Assembly (NCBI GenBank): GCA_903789505.1
Contig: CAIFEU010000008.1
Location: forward strand, 2,047 to 34,291
Direction of reading: 5' to 3'
DNA length: 32,245 nucleotides
DNA from: an uncultured Coriobacteriales bacterium
Lineage (GTDB): Bacteria > Actinomycetota > Coriobacteriia > Coriobacteriales > UMGS124
In this document: positions 8,913-16,046 of the stretch, piece by piece
Numbering within the stretch: position 1 is the stretch's first letter
How the letters are laid out: each line of letters begins with the position of its first letter
The notes under the pieces: model-generated
The model's input: only the letters and a program-made list of their open reading frames with translations
Told to the model about the DNA's origin: nothing
The model's database searches: none
Program-made: the position numbers and the translations under genes

Positions 8913-8913
8913 T
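8885..8913 (+). promoter_or_regulatory. Promoter of tRNA-Glu
   Basis: TTGTGC (8885-8890) and GATAAT (8908-8913) are separated by exactly 17 bases, about 80 bases before the mature tRNA. The -10 hexamer overlaps the stop cluster in the frame next to the PPK2 frame. This supports the view that the PPK2 coding region ends before here. Confidence 0.55.
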
Positions 8914-8993
8914 GATAAACCGCTTTTGTGCTGCGTCCCGGCACGCGGCGCGCCATCAGAGTGCGCCCGCCGAGGCCTCGCAGGCGTTCGTGA

Positions 8994-9069
8994 GTCCCCA
9001 TCGTCTAGCGGTCTAGGACACCGCCCTTTCAAGGCGGGAACACGAGTTCGAGTCTCGTTGGGGGCACCA
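8994..9069 (+). tRNA. tRNA-Glu (anticodon UUC)
   Basis: A complete cloverleaf can be drawn. The acceptor GTCCCCA pairs with TGGGGGC (one G-T pair). The anticodon stem CCGCC/GGCGG (9021-9025/9033-9037) closes the loop CTTTCAA with anticodon TTC at 9028-9030. The T stem ACGAG/CTCGT closes a TTCGAGT loop. The discriminator A and 3' CCA are encoded (9066-9069). It is a single tRNA, not part of a visible tRNA cluster, and it lies between the disturbed PPK2 gene and the Mrr-like gene on the same strand. Confidence 0.96.
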
Positions 9070-9089
9070 TCTCCGTCACATTTCAGTTC

Positions 9090-9120
9090 GAGGCACCCGC
9101 CTTGCGGCGGGAGCTGCCTC
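9090..9120 (+). terminator. Hairpin after tRNA-Glu, likely terminator
   Basis: Twenty bases after the tRNA, GAGGCA-CCCGCC (9090-9101) pairs with GGCGGG and TGCCTC (9106-9111 and 9115-9120), with a four-base TTGC loop and a three-base bulge (AGC) on the 3' side. No T tract follows, so it is either a T-less terminator or a processing structure. Confidence 0.5.
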
Positions 9121-9310
9121 CCGTACCGGGCGCGCCTCGCGCGGCCCACCCTCGGGCCGTCCCGGCCCGCGCCCGGGGATGTAGCAAGGCAGAAGGAGGG
9201 GGGCGGTTCGCACGGCGTCGGTCGCCCCCGAGAGCTCCGGCCTCACCTTCCCTTTCGCCCTCATCGCCTCGGGGTCCGCCTCGAGTGCGCTGCTCGCCCT
9301 CGCGGCCCTG

Positions 9311-10186
9311 GTGGCGGTCGCCGCCGTCGTCGCGCTGGCGGCTCTGGCTGCGCGCATCCGCCTGCGCGCGTCGTTCTCTGCCCGGTTCGGCCGCGGGGTG
9401 CTCAGGCGTGGCGTGCGCCTGTCGCGCCAGCGCGGTGCCGAGCGGGGGACCAACGCGTTCGGGCTTGCGTTCCCCGTTTGGCAGCATGCGGCCCGCGACG
9501 GCTCGGCCGACCGGCGGTATCGCGGCAACTCCCTGCTGTGGGGCAGGTGCGTCCTTTTGGTCGACGGCTTCGCCGTCTCGTGCAGGAACCCACTGGTGAT
9601 GATTGACATGGTGAGCGACCTGCGTGCCCGCGGGGTCGACGTCGGGCTGTGCGACATCGAGCTCGCGCGCTATCGCGAGCTGGTGGACGGCGCCGCACGT
9701 GCCGCGCGGCTCACCTCGGTCGCGGAGATATACCGGCAGTTCGTGTCGGATCCCGCGCGGTTCGAGCGCTTCGTGGCGCGGGTCTGGGAGGGGCTGGGAT
9801 ACGAGACCAGCGTGACGCCTGCGACCAATGACGGTGGCTACGACGTGGTCGCCCGCGCGGCGGGCCGCATGCAGATTGTCGAGTGCAAGTGCTTCGAGCC
9901 GTCGCGCAGCGTCGGGCGCCCGCTCATCCAGAAGCTCGTCGGCGCAAACGAGGTCGTGGGGGCCGACGAGATGGCGTTCGTGACCACGGCGGGCTTCTCG
10001 CGCGCGGCGCTCTCCTACGCGCGGGAGTCGGGGGTGACCTGCGTCGACGGGACGCGCCTGCTCGAGCTGTGGGGACGCGTGAGGGGCGGCGCGCCTGCCG
10101 ACGCCCGCTCGCAGCCGGTTGACGTCTCACGCGCCTGGCTGACGCGCGAGGACGCGCTGGCGTACTTTCCGCCCGACGTGAGGTAG
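9311..10186 (+). CDS. Membrane-anchored Mrr-like restriction endonuclease-fold protein
   Basis: The C-terminal part has the Mrr_cat type PD-(D/E)XK nuclease fold. FERFVARVWEGLGYE is the usual helix before the core, NDGGYDVVA carries the catalytic Asp, IVECKCF carries the ExK, and Q-K-L-V-G and TTAGFSRAAL follow as in family members that bind DNA. The N-terminus contains a long Ala/Val/Leu-rich hydrophobic stretch followed by RIRLRA, consistent with one membrane anchor. A middle region (about residues 30-150) is not recognised. The start is uncertain: GTG 9311 is the first standard start but lies inside the hydrophobic stretch and has no ribosome site, whereas the same frame is open back to 9185 and has a strong AGAAGGAGG at 9191-9199 with no ATG/GTG/TTG after it. 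The role is unknown; a nuclease acting on DNA near the membrane is inferred from the family only. Confidence 0.72.
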   Translation: MAVAAVVALAALAARIRLRASFSARFGRGVLRRGVRLSRQRGAERGTNAFGLAFPVWQHAARDGSADRRYRGNSLLWGRCVLLVDGFAVSCRNPLVMIDMVSDLRARGVDVGLCDIELARYRELVDGAARAARLTSVAEIYRQFVSDPARFERFVARVWEGLGYETSVTPATNDGGYDVVARAAGRMQIVECKCFEPSRSVGRPLIQKLVGANEVVGADEMAFVTTAGFSRAALSYARESGVTCVDGTRLLELWGRVRGGAPADARSQPVDVSRAWLTREDALAYFPPDVR

Positions 10187-10319
10187 CGCGCGGCGGCCGA
10201 CGCTTCGGGTCTGCCGTGCCCGTCCGACGGGGACGTCCCCGCTGCGAGCGGGTTGCCCCGCGCGTAAGCGCCCGGTCAGACCCCGCGCGAAAAGGGGTAA
10301 GCCCGTTCGGAGAATTCCG

Positions 10320-10356
10320 TTCACAATCGTACACGAATCGTTCATAGTGTGTACGA
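10320..10356 (+). promoter_or_regulatory. Promoter with overlapping inverted-repeat operator
   Basis: TTCACA (10320-10325) and CATAGT (10343-10348) are 17 bases apart, a good sigma-70-type promoter. A perfect 8-base inverted repeat, TCGTACAC (10327-10334) and GTGTACGA (10349-10356), straddles the spacer and -10 region. AATCGT also occurs twice directly (10325-10330 and 10336-10341). The arrangement is that of a repressor operator. It controls the small gene at 10429. The upstream stretch from 10187 holds only a GGGGACGTCCCC palindrome (10229-10240) and no gene. Confidence 0.6.
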
Positions 10357-10428
10357 GTAGCGTTGGGCCGCGAGTGGCGGCGGCGACGGTGCCTGCACGC
10401 CACTCCCTTCAATGGGAAGGAGCTCGAG

Positions 10429-10731
10429 ATGGGTAAGAAGGCTTCCGATCCGATTGACCTGCAGGGTGAGGCACTGGCGAACTACCTGCGCACGAACCAC
10501 TCCATCTACATGGACCTCGTTGGTGCCTCCTACTACCTCACCGACGTGAACGACCACTACTGGCGCGTCCAGGACACCGCCCAGCTCAACGACAAGGGCC
10601 ACTACGTCGACGTCTCCGAGCCCGTCGCGACCGTCTCCGAGTTCATGGCCGCCCCCGCGTTCGACGGGCGCTCGCTCGCCGAGGTCGCCGAGCAGGCGAC
10701 GTTCTTCCCCTCGATCAAGGAGGACGCGTAG
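10429..10731 (+). CDS. Small soluble protein of unknown function
   Basis: A 100-residue acidic protein that I do not recognise. It has no signal peptide and no membrane segment. The sequence is rich in aromatic residues in the middle (NHSIYMDLVGASYYLTD, NDHYWRVQD) and looks like a compact alpha/beta domain, followed by a probable helix (DGRSLAEVAEQATFF). The coding frame is secure: third positions are almost all G/C, and ATG 10429 follows GGAAGGAG by seven bases. It has its own promoter with an apparent operator (10320-10356) and stands alone: the next gene, rplM, has a separate promoter. A regulated accessory function is inferred from that promoter; nothing more can be said. Confidence 0.8.
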   Translation: MGKKASDPIDLQGEALANYLRTNHSIYMDLVGASYYLTDVNDHYWRVQDTAQLNDKGHYVDVSEPVATVSEFMAAPAFDGRSLAEVAEQATFFPSIKEDA

Positions 10732-10964
10732 GACCCGTCCCGCGCAGTTGCCCTGTCCGCCGCGCGCCGAGCCGGCGGGCGGGGCCGTGCTTCCACATGC
10801 CCGCCGTCGGCCCGCCCCGAGCGCTGCCGACCGGCGGGCATGCTGCCCTTTCGGCGACGCCCATCCCGCATGGGGCGAGCGTCGCCACCGCGGCGCACGA
10901 TGGCACCCGGCGCAGGGGCCGTCTGCGCAGACTGTGAAGCGGCCGTATCCGTTCGAAATGCGCG

Positions 10965-10993
10965 TTGACTCGGCGTTCAAGCCCTTTTAAACT
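10965..10993 (+). promoter_or_regulatory. rplM-rpsI promoter
   Basis: TTGACT (10965-10970) and TAAACT (10988-10993) are separated by 17 bases, with an AT-richer stretch around them, about 80 bases before the rplM start. The expected leader contains a weak ACAGAG...CTCTGT hairpin that could be a site for feedback by a ribosomal protein (inference). Between 10732 and this promoter I see only GC-rich sequence with no gene. Confidence 0.7.
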
Positions 10994-11073
10994 CAAAAAG
11001 TTCACTTCCACAGAGCCCCGTGAAACCTCTGTATTAGTGACATACTGCGAGAAATGAGTTGGAGGAGTTTTAC

Positions 11074-11511
11074 GTGAAGACCACGTACTACGCCAAGAAG
11101 GGCGAAGTCCAGCGTGACTGGGTTCTCGTCGACGCCGACGGCATGGTCCTGGGTCGTCTGGCCGCACAGGTCGCTTCCATCCTGCGTGGCAAGAACAAGC
11201 CCCAGTTCACTCCTCACGTCGACTGCGGCGACTACGTCGTCGTGATCAACGCCGAGAAGGTTCGCGTCACCGGCAACAAGGAGAACGACAAGGCCTGGCA
11301 CCACTACACCGGCTACCCGGGCGGTCTGAAGACCGAGACCTGGAAGCAGGCCATGGCCAAGCACCCCGAGCGCATCATCGAGCGCGCCGTGAAGGGCATG
11401 CTCCCCAAGTCGACGCTGGGCCACGAGCAGCTTCTCAAGCTCAAGGTGTTCGCCGGCCCCGAGCACACGTACCAGGACAAGAATCCCCGCAAGATTGAGC
11501 TGGAGGCCTAG
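11074..11511 (+). CDS. rplM: 50S ribosomal protein L13
   Basis: A 145-residue bacterial L13, an early assembly protein of the large subunit. The family landmarks are plain: WVLVDADGMVLGRLA near the N-terminus, GDYVVVINAEKVRVTG, and the YTGYPGGLK motif followed by AVKGMLPKSTLG. GTG 11074 is taken as the start because GGAGGAG lies 11-5 bases upstream and the product then begins MKTTYYAKKG, typical of the family. It is co-transcribed with rpsI, five bases downstream. Confidence 0.98.
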   Translation: MKTTYYAKKGEVQRDWVLVDADGMVLGRLAAQVASILRGKNKPQFTPHVDCGDYVVVINAEKVRVTGNKENDKAWHHYTGYPGGLKTETWKQAMAKHPERIIERAVKGMLPKSTLGHEQLLKLKVFAGPEHTYQDKNPRKIELEA

Positions 11512-11516
11512 GTCCC

Positions 11517-11912
11517 ATGGCAAACAACGAAGTCATCTACTGGGGCACTGGCCGCCGCAAGAACGCCGTCGCCCGCGTCCATCTCGTTCCTGGCACAGGC
11601 AAGGTCACCGTCAACAAGCGTGACGCCGAGGAGTACTTCGGCCGCAAGCAGCTCGTCGACATGGCCTGCATGCCGCTGAAGATCACCGACACCCTTGGCC
11701 ACTTCGACGTCATCGCCCTGTGCGACGGCGGCGGAATCTCCGGCCAGGCGGGCGCCCTGCGCCTGGGCATCGCCCGCGCCCTGCTGGAGGCAGGCGACTA
11801 CCGCGCCGAACTCAAGAAGGCCGGGTACCTCACGCGCGACTCCCGCGTGGTCGAGCGCAAGAAGTACGGCCTGAAGAAGGCTCGCAAGCGCCCGCAGTTC
11901 TCCAAGCGCTAA
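11517..11912 (+). CDS. rpsI: 30S ribosomal protein S9
   Basis: A 131-residue S9. GTGRRKNAVARVHLVPGTGK at the N-terminus and the basic C-terminal tail ending KRPQFSKR, which reaches the P-site tRNA in the ribosome, are both intact. ATG 11517 follows the rplM stop closely, with GGAGG within the end of rplM. It is the last gene of the rplM-rpsI operon, which ends at the strong terminator 13 bases later. Confidence 0.98.
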   Translation: MANNEVIYWGTGRRKNAVARVHLVPGTGKVTVNKRDAEEYFGRKQLVDMACMPLKITDTLGHFDVIALCDGGGISGQAGALRLGIARALLEAGDYRAELKKAGYLTRDSRVVERKKYGLKKARKRPQFSKR

Positions 11913-11924
11913 TCTCGCCTTTGG

Positions 11925-11969
11925 AGGCGGGCACACCGTGTGCGAATGCCTCGGTGTGCCCGCCTTTTT
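11925..11969 (+). terminator. Rho-independent terminator of rplM-rpsI
   Basis: A perfect 13-base stem, GGCGGGCACACCG (11926-11938) with CGGTGTGCCCGCC (11952-11964), is followed directly by TTTTT (11965-11969). It is the clearest terminator in the window. Confidence 0.95.
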
Positions 11970-12095
11970 GTGTATCTGTCGTCGGCAGGCGCGGTACGCT
12001 CGCCGCGTCTCGCGCCTCGCCGCGGCGGGCGGTCCGGGCGGAGGGGAGGCGACTCCCGCGCCTGTGCCCGAGGGCATCGGTAAGGAGAGGCACGA

Positions 12096-13430
12096 ATGCC
12101 AAACAGACTTTTCGGTACTGACGGCGTGAGGGGTGTCGCGAACGACGACCTCTCGTGCGAGCTCGCGTATCACCTGGGCATGGGGGCAGTCGGCGTGCTC
12201 GGCCCGCACATCGTCGTCGGCCGCGACACGCGCAGGTCGGGGACGATGCTGGAGAGCGCCCTGACTGCCGGCATCATGGCGGCGGGGGGCACGCCGGAGT
12301 GCTGCGGCATCATCCCGACGCCGGCGGTCGCCCTGCTGACGGTGCGCCATCACGCCGACGCGGGCGTCGTGATCTCGGCGAGCCACAACCCGCCCGAGTA
12401 CAACGGCATCAAGTTCTTCGGCCCCGACGGCATGAAGGCGTCCGATGAGGCCGAGGACGCGCTCGCCGACTTCGTCGACGGTGGCTGGCGCGACCTGCGG
12501 CTCGGCGTGGGCGAGGGGGTCGGTGACATCCGCAAGGTCAAGACCGCGCGCGAGGAGTACGTCAGCCACGCGATCTCGACGATCGACTGCGACCTGTCCG
12601 GCATCAGGATCGCGCTGGACTGCGCGCACGGGGCGTCGTGCCGCACCACCCCCGAGGCGCTCGAGCGCCTGGGCGCCGAGGTGCACGCGATTAACCTCGA
12701 CCACGACGGCATGGACATCAACGTGGGCTGCGGCTCGACCCACCTCGACAAGGTGCGCGAGCTCGTGCTCGCCACCGGCGCCGACGTCGGCATCGCCCAC
12801 GACGGGGACGCCGACCGCGTGCTGTTCGTTGACGCAGAGGGCAACGATGTCGACGGCGACTTCGTGCTTGCGATCTGCGCCGCCGACCTGCAGGACCGCG
12901 GCATGCTCGCGGGCAACGAGGTCGTGTCCACGGTGATGTGCAACCTGGGCTTCGTGCGCGCGATGCAGGCGCGGGGCATCGACGTCGTGCAGACGCCGGT
13001 GGGCGACCGCTTCGTCCTGCAGCGCATGCTCGCCGATGGCGCGGTGATCGGCGGCGAGCAGTCCGGTCACATCATCTTCCTCGAGCACAACACCACCGGC
13101 GACGGTCTGGTGACCGCGCTGCAGCTGCTGGGCGTCATGAAGCGCACGGGCAAGCCGCTCGCGGAGCTTGCCAGCGTCATGAGGCGCTTCCCGCAGTCCC
13201 TGGTCAACGTCCGCACGCCGCGCAAGGCGGAGTGGTCCACCAACGAGGCGATCTCCGCAGCCGTGGCGCGTGAGACCGGCCTGCTCGGCGACTCCGGCCG
13301 CGTGCTCGTGCGTGCCTCTGGGACCGAGCCGCTGGTTCGCGTGATGGTCGAGGCGGCGCAGGAGGCGCAGGCGCTGGAGTGCGCCGAGCGCATCGCCGAC
13401 GTCGTGCGCTCGGAGCTCGACGGGCAGTGA
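12096..13430 (+). CDS. glmM: Phosphoglucosamine mutase GlmM
   Basis: Converts glucosamine-6-phosphate to glucosamine-1-phosphate for UDP-GlcNAc and peptidoglycan synthesis. The 444-residue protein has all four hallmarks of the alpha-D-phosphohexomutase family: the phosphoserine loop ISASHNP (S96), the metal-binding DGDADR, the sugar-specificity loop GGEQSGH typical of GlmM, and the phosphate-binding RASGTEPLVRVM near the C-terminus. It begins with the usual RLFGTDGVRG. ATG 12096 follows TAAGGAGAG. It sits directly upstream of glmS, the preceding step of the pathway, in the order conserved in actinobacteria. Confidence 0.98.
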   Translation: MPNRLFGTDGVRGVANDDLSCELAYHLGMGAVGVLGPHIVVGRDTRRSGTMLESALTAGIMAAGGTPECCGIIPTPAVALLTVRHHADAGVVISASHNPPEYNGIKFFGPDGMKASDEAEDALADFVDGGWRDLRLGVGEGVGDIRKVKTAREEYVSHAISTIDCDLSGIRIALDCAHGASCRTTPEALERLGAEVHAINLDHDGMDINVGCGSTHLDKVRELVLATGADVGIAHDGDADRVLFVDAEGNDVDGDFVLAICAADLQDRGMLAGNEVVSTVMCNLGFVRAMQARGIDVVQTPVGDRFVLQRMLADGAVIGGEQSGHIIFLEHNTTGDGLVTALQLLGVMKRTGKPLAELASVMRRFPQSLVNVRTPRKAEWSTNEAISAAVARETGLLGDSGRVLVRASGTEPLVRVMVEAAQEAQALECAERIADVVRSELDGQ

Positions 13431-13442
13431 CGCCGCGGACGA

Positions 13443-13482
13443 CCCCCGGCCCCGCCGGGCGTCGCCCGCCTGCGGCCGGGGG
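13443..13482 (+). terminator. GC-rich hairpin after glmM
   Basis: CCCCCGGCC (13443-13451) and GGCCGGGGG (13474-13482) form a perfect 9-base stem 12 bases past the glmM stop. No T tract follows, so termination is only inferred. Confidence 0.4.
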
Positions 13483-13543
13483 ATAGGAGTTACGTGCAAG
13501 TCTCCGCGCGCCGGGGTATGCGTGCGGGGACGGGCTGCGCCGC

Positions 13544-13552
13544 TGGTACAAT
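13544..13552 (+). promoter_or_regulatory. Candidate glmS promoter (extended -10)
   Basis: TGGTACAAT forms an extended -10 element (TG at 13544-13545, TACAAT at 13547-13552) about 100 bases before glmS. No clear -35 is seen, as is common with extended -10 promoters. Confidence 0.45.
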
Positions 13553-13597
13553 GGACGGGCCCAAGCCTGCGACGGCCCTTGAGGCCTACGAGATGAC

Positions 13598-13627
13598 GGG
13601 ACGCCCGACGGTTTCGCCGAGCGTCCC
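13598..13627 (+). promoter_or_regulatory. Hairpin in glmS leader
   Basis: GGGACGC (13598-13604) pairs perfectly with GCGTCCC (13621-13627). The loop contains a second small stem CGG/CCG (13609-13611 and 13617-13619). It lies between the proposed promoter and the glmS ribosome site, so it could affect glmS expression. The known glmS ribozyme core is not recognisable here. Confidence 0.35.
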
Positions 13628-13654
13628 TCGCGTTTGTGGAAAGGCAGCCTGCGC

Positions 13655-15483
13655 ATGTGTGGAATCATTGGCTTTACCGGGAGCGACCAGGCGCAGCCGT
13701 ATCTGATCGGCGGGCTGAAGGCGCTCGAGTACCGCGGCTACGACTCGGCGGGCGTCGCGATCGAGGGACCCGACGGCCGCATCAGGACCACCAAGCGCCT
13801 CGGCAAGGTCAAGGCGCTCGAGGGCGCGCTCGCCGACCGCCCCACGCCCGGCACCTGCGGGATCGCTCACACGCGCTGGGCCACCCACGGCGTCCCCTCC
13901 GAGCGCAACGCCCACCCCTTCTGCGACTGCACCGGCCAGATTGCGCTGGCGCACAACGGCATCGTGGAGAACTACGCGGAGCTGCGCGACGAGCTGCGCG
14001 CGGCGGGCCATGTGTTCACGAGCGAGACCGACACGGAGGTCGTCGTCCACCTGGTCGAATCGCTCTACGAGGGCGACCTGGCGCTGGCGCTGCGACGCGC
14101 CTGCAAGCGCCTGCGCGGGGCGTGGGCGTTCCTGGCGATCAGCTCCCGGGAGCCGGGCGTGATCGTCTGCGCGCGCAAGGGGTCCCCGCTCGTGGTCGCC
14201 TCCACCGAGGCGGGCGCGATGGCTGCCAGCGACATCACGCCGCTGGCACCCTACGCCTCCGACGTCGTCTCGCTGCGCGACGGCCAGTTCGCGACGCTGC
14301 GCCCCGACGGCTCGGTCGAGGTCACCGACATCGAGGGGGAGCCGAGCGAGCAGGACCACATCGCCGTCGACTGGGAGGTCTCGAGCGCGACGCTGGGCGG
14401 CTACCCGGACTTCATGCTCAAGGAGATCGCCGAGCAGCCCGAGGCGCTCACGCGCCTGCTCTCGGGGCGCGTGCAGTCCGGCATCGTTGACCTGGACGAG
14501 ATCTCGATGAGCGTCGAGGAGCTGCGAAGCGCCGACCGCGTCGTCGTCGCGGCGTGCGGCACCAGCTACCACGCGGGCCTGGTCGCCAAGAGCCTGATCG
14601 AGTCGTGGGCGCACATCCCCTGCGAGGTGGACGTGGCGAGCGAGGTGCTCTATCGCGAGGTGCTCGCGGACGACCGCACGCTGTGCCTGGTCATCACCCA
14701 GTCGGGGGAGACGGCCGAGACGCTGCTGTGCGCGCGCAAGCTGCGCAGCCAGGGCGCGCGCGTCCTGGCTATCACCAACGTCCTGGGGTCCACCGCCGCG
14801 CGCATGGCGGACGGGGTCATCTACCTGCAGGCGGGCCCGGAGGTCTCGGTCGCCTCGACCAAGGCGTACACCTCGATGCTCGTCTCGGTTGCGATGATTG
14901 CCCTGTTCCTGGCCTACCATAGGGGCCGCATGAGCGAGGACCAGGTGGCCGACAGGCTCTCCGAGCTGGAGCGCGTCCCTGCGGCGGTCAGCATGGTCCT
15001 GGACCGCCAGGGGCTCGCGACCTCCGCGGCGCGGGCGTTCGAGGGCGCCGACTCCGCCCTGTTCCTGGGGCGGCGGGCAACGCCACCTCCGCCAAGGAGG
15101 GCGCCCTCAAGCTCAAGGAGGTCAGCTACCTGCACGCCGAGGCGTACCCGAGCGGCGAGATGAAGCACGGCCCCATCGCGCTGGTCGACGAGGGCTACCC
15201 GGTCGTCTTCGTCGTGCCCGACGACGCGGTGCGCGACAAGACGATTTCCAACATGGCGGAGGTCAAGGCGCGCGGCGCGCACATCATCGCGGTCGCGACA
15301 GAGGGCGACGGGCAGGTGGAGTCGCTGGCAGACGACGTGATGTGGCTGCCGCCGACCGCCCCGTGGTGCACGCCGATCACCGCCGCGGTCTATCTGCAGC
15401 TGATGGCGCGCGACGTGGCGATAGCCCGCGGTTGCGACGTCGACAGGCCGCGCAACCTGGCGAAGTCGGTCACGACCGAGTGA
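13655..15483 (+). pseudogene. glmS: Glucosamine-fructose-6-phosphate aminotransferase GlmS, with one-base frameshift
   Basis: GlmS makes glucosamine-6-phosphate from fructose-6-phosphate and glutamine, the entry step to amino sugars. The protein starts MCGIIGF with the catalytic Cys exposed at position 2, has the glutaminase motifs (HTRWATHG, HNGIVENY) and the first SIS domain (ACGTSYHAG, SQSGETAETL, STKAYTSML). At about 15068-15080, within FLGR...GNATSAKEGALKLKE, one base is missing from a G-rich run. The frame switches and the first reading ends at 15163, while the next frame continues perfectly with EVSYLHAEAYPSGEMKHG through the second SIS domain to LAKSVTTE at 15483. Restoring one base gives 609 residues, the usual length. 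ATG 13655 follows GGAAAGG. Because GlmS is normally essential for wall synthesis, a sequencing error is the simplest explanation; programmed frameshifting or real loss are alternatives. Confidence 0.93.
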
Positions 15484-15557
15484 GGGGCGGCCTCGGCGGG
15501 CCCGGGTGCGGCGTCGCCGCCGCGGCGCGGCGTAGGGCGGAAGAGACGGGAAGGTGC

Positions 15558-16046
15558 ATGTGCGTGGCGGGTGTGGGCGTCGACATCGTCGAGATCGGAC
15601 GGATGAGGGAAACGCTGCTCCGCACCCCGCGCTTCCGCGAGCGCGTGTTCACCGAGGACGAGCGCGCCTGGTGCGACCGGCGCGCCGACCCCGCGGCTTC
15701 CTACGCGGGGTGCTTCGCGGCGCGCGAGGCGGTGCTCAAGGCGCTGGGCGTGGGCTTCTCAGAGGGTGTGGGCTATACCGACGTCTCGGTCACGCACGAC
15801 GACCGCGGCAAGCCCGAGGCGCTGCTCTCGGGACAGGCCGCGCGCTTAGCCGAGGAGCAGGGCGTCAGCGAGGTGTTCATCTCCATCTCGCACACGCGCG
15901 AGGTCGCGGTCGCCAACGCGGTGGCCTCAACCCCCGCCTCGGTACCCGCGCGCGAGGAGCGTCGCGACGAGCGGGCGATCCTCGCGGCGCAGTTCAAGCG
16001 GGCCCGGTCGCTTCTTGACGACCTGGACAGCGGAAAGGATGCGTAG
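15558..16046 (+). CDS. acpS: Holo-[acyl-carrier-protein] synthase AcpS
   Basis: Transfers the phosphopantetheine arm of CoA to acyl carrier protein. The 162-residue product has the N-terminal metal-binding GVGVDIVEIGR, the FAAREAVLKAL helix with the second metal ligand Glu, and ISISHT near the C-terminus. The usual enzyme is about 120 residues; here an extra charged tail of about 40 residues (REERRDERAIL...) follows, of unknown use. ATG 15558 or GTG 15564 may be the start; GTG gives better spacing from GGGAAGG and an N-terminus closer to the family. Its TAG stop is immediately followed by the ATG of the next gene, so the two are translationally coupled. Confidence 0.94.
   Translation: MCVAGVGVDIVEIGRMRETLLRTPRFRERVFTEDERAWCDRRADPAASYAGCFAAREAVLKALGVGFSEGVGYTDVSVTHDDRGKPEALLSGQAARLAEEQGVSEVFISISHTREVAVANAVASTPASVPAREERRDERAILAAQFKRARSLLDDLDSGKDA

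Noticed and set aside
7882..9184. Genetic code change: TAG as a sense codon or pyrrolysine
   Set aside because: Many intact genes in this window (ccmE, ccmF, ccmC, rplM, alr, groES and others) end at TAG at the expected length, so TAG works as a stop here.
8994..9330. tRNA-Glu as integration site of a mobile element
   Set aside because: No integrase, no repeated 3' tRNA end and no phage-type genes are found downstream within the window.
8913..9606. Extension of the PPK2 protein to 526 residues past the domain
   Set aside because: The extra 250 residues are read across a promoter, a tRNA gene and the upstream part of another gene, and are Arg/Pro/Ser-rich; they are not considered coding.
13431..13654. 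glmS ribozyme
   Set aside because: The conserved core and pseudoknot sequences of the glmS ribozyme are not recognisable; only simple hairpins are seen.
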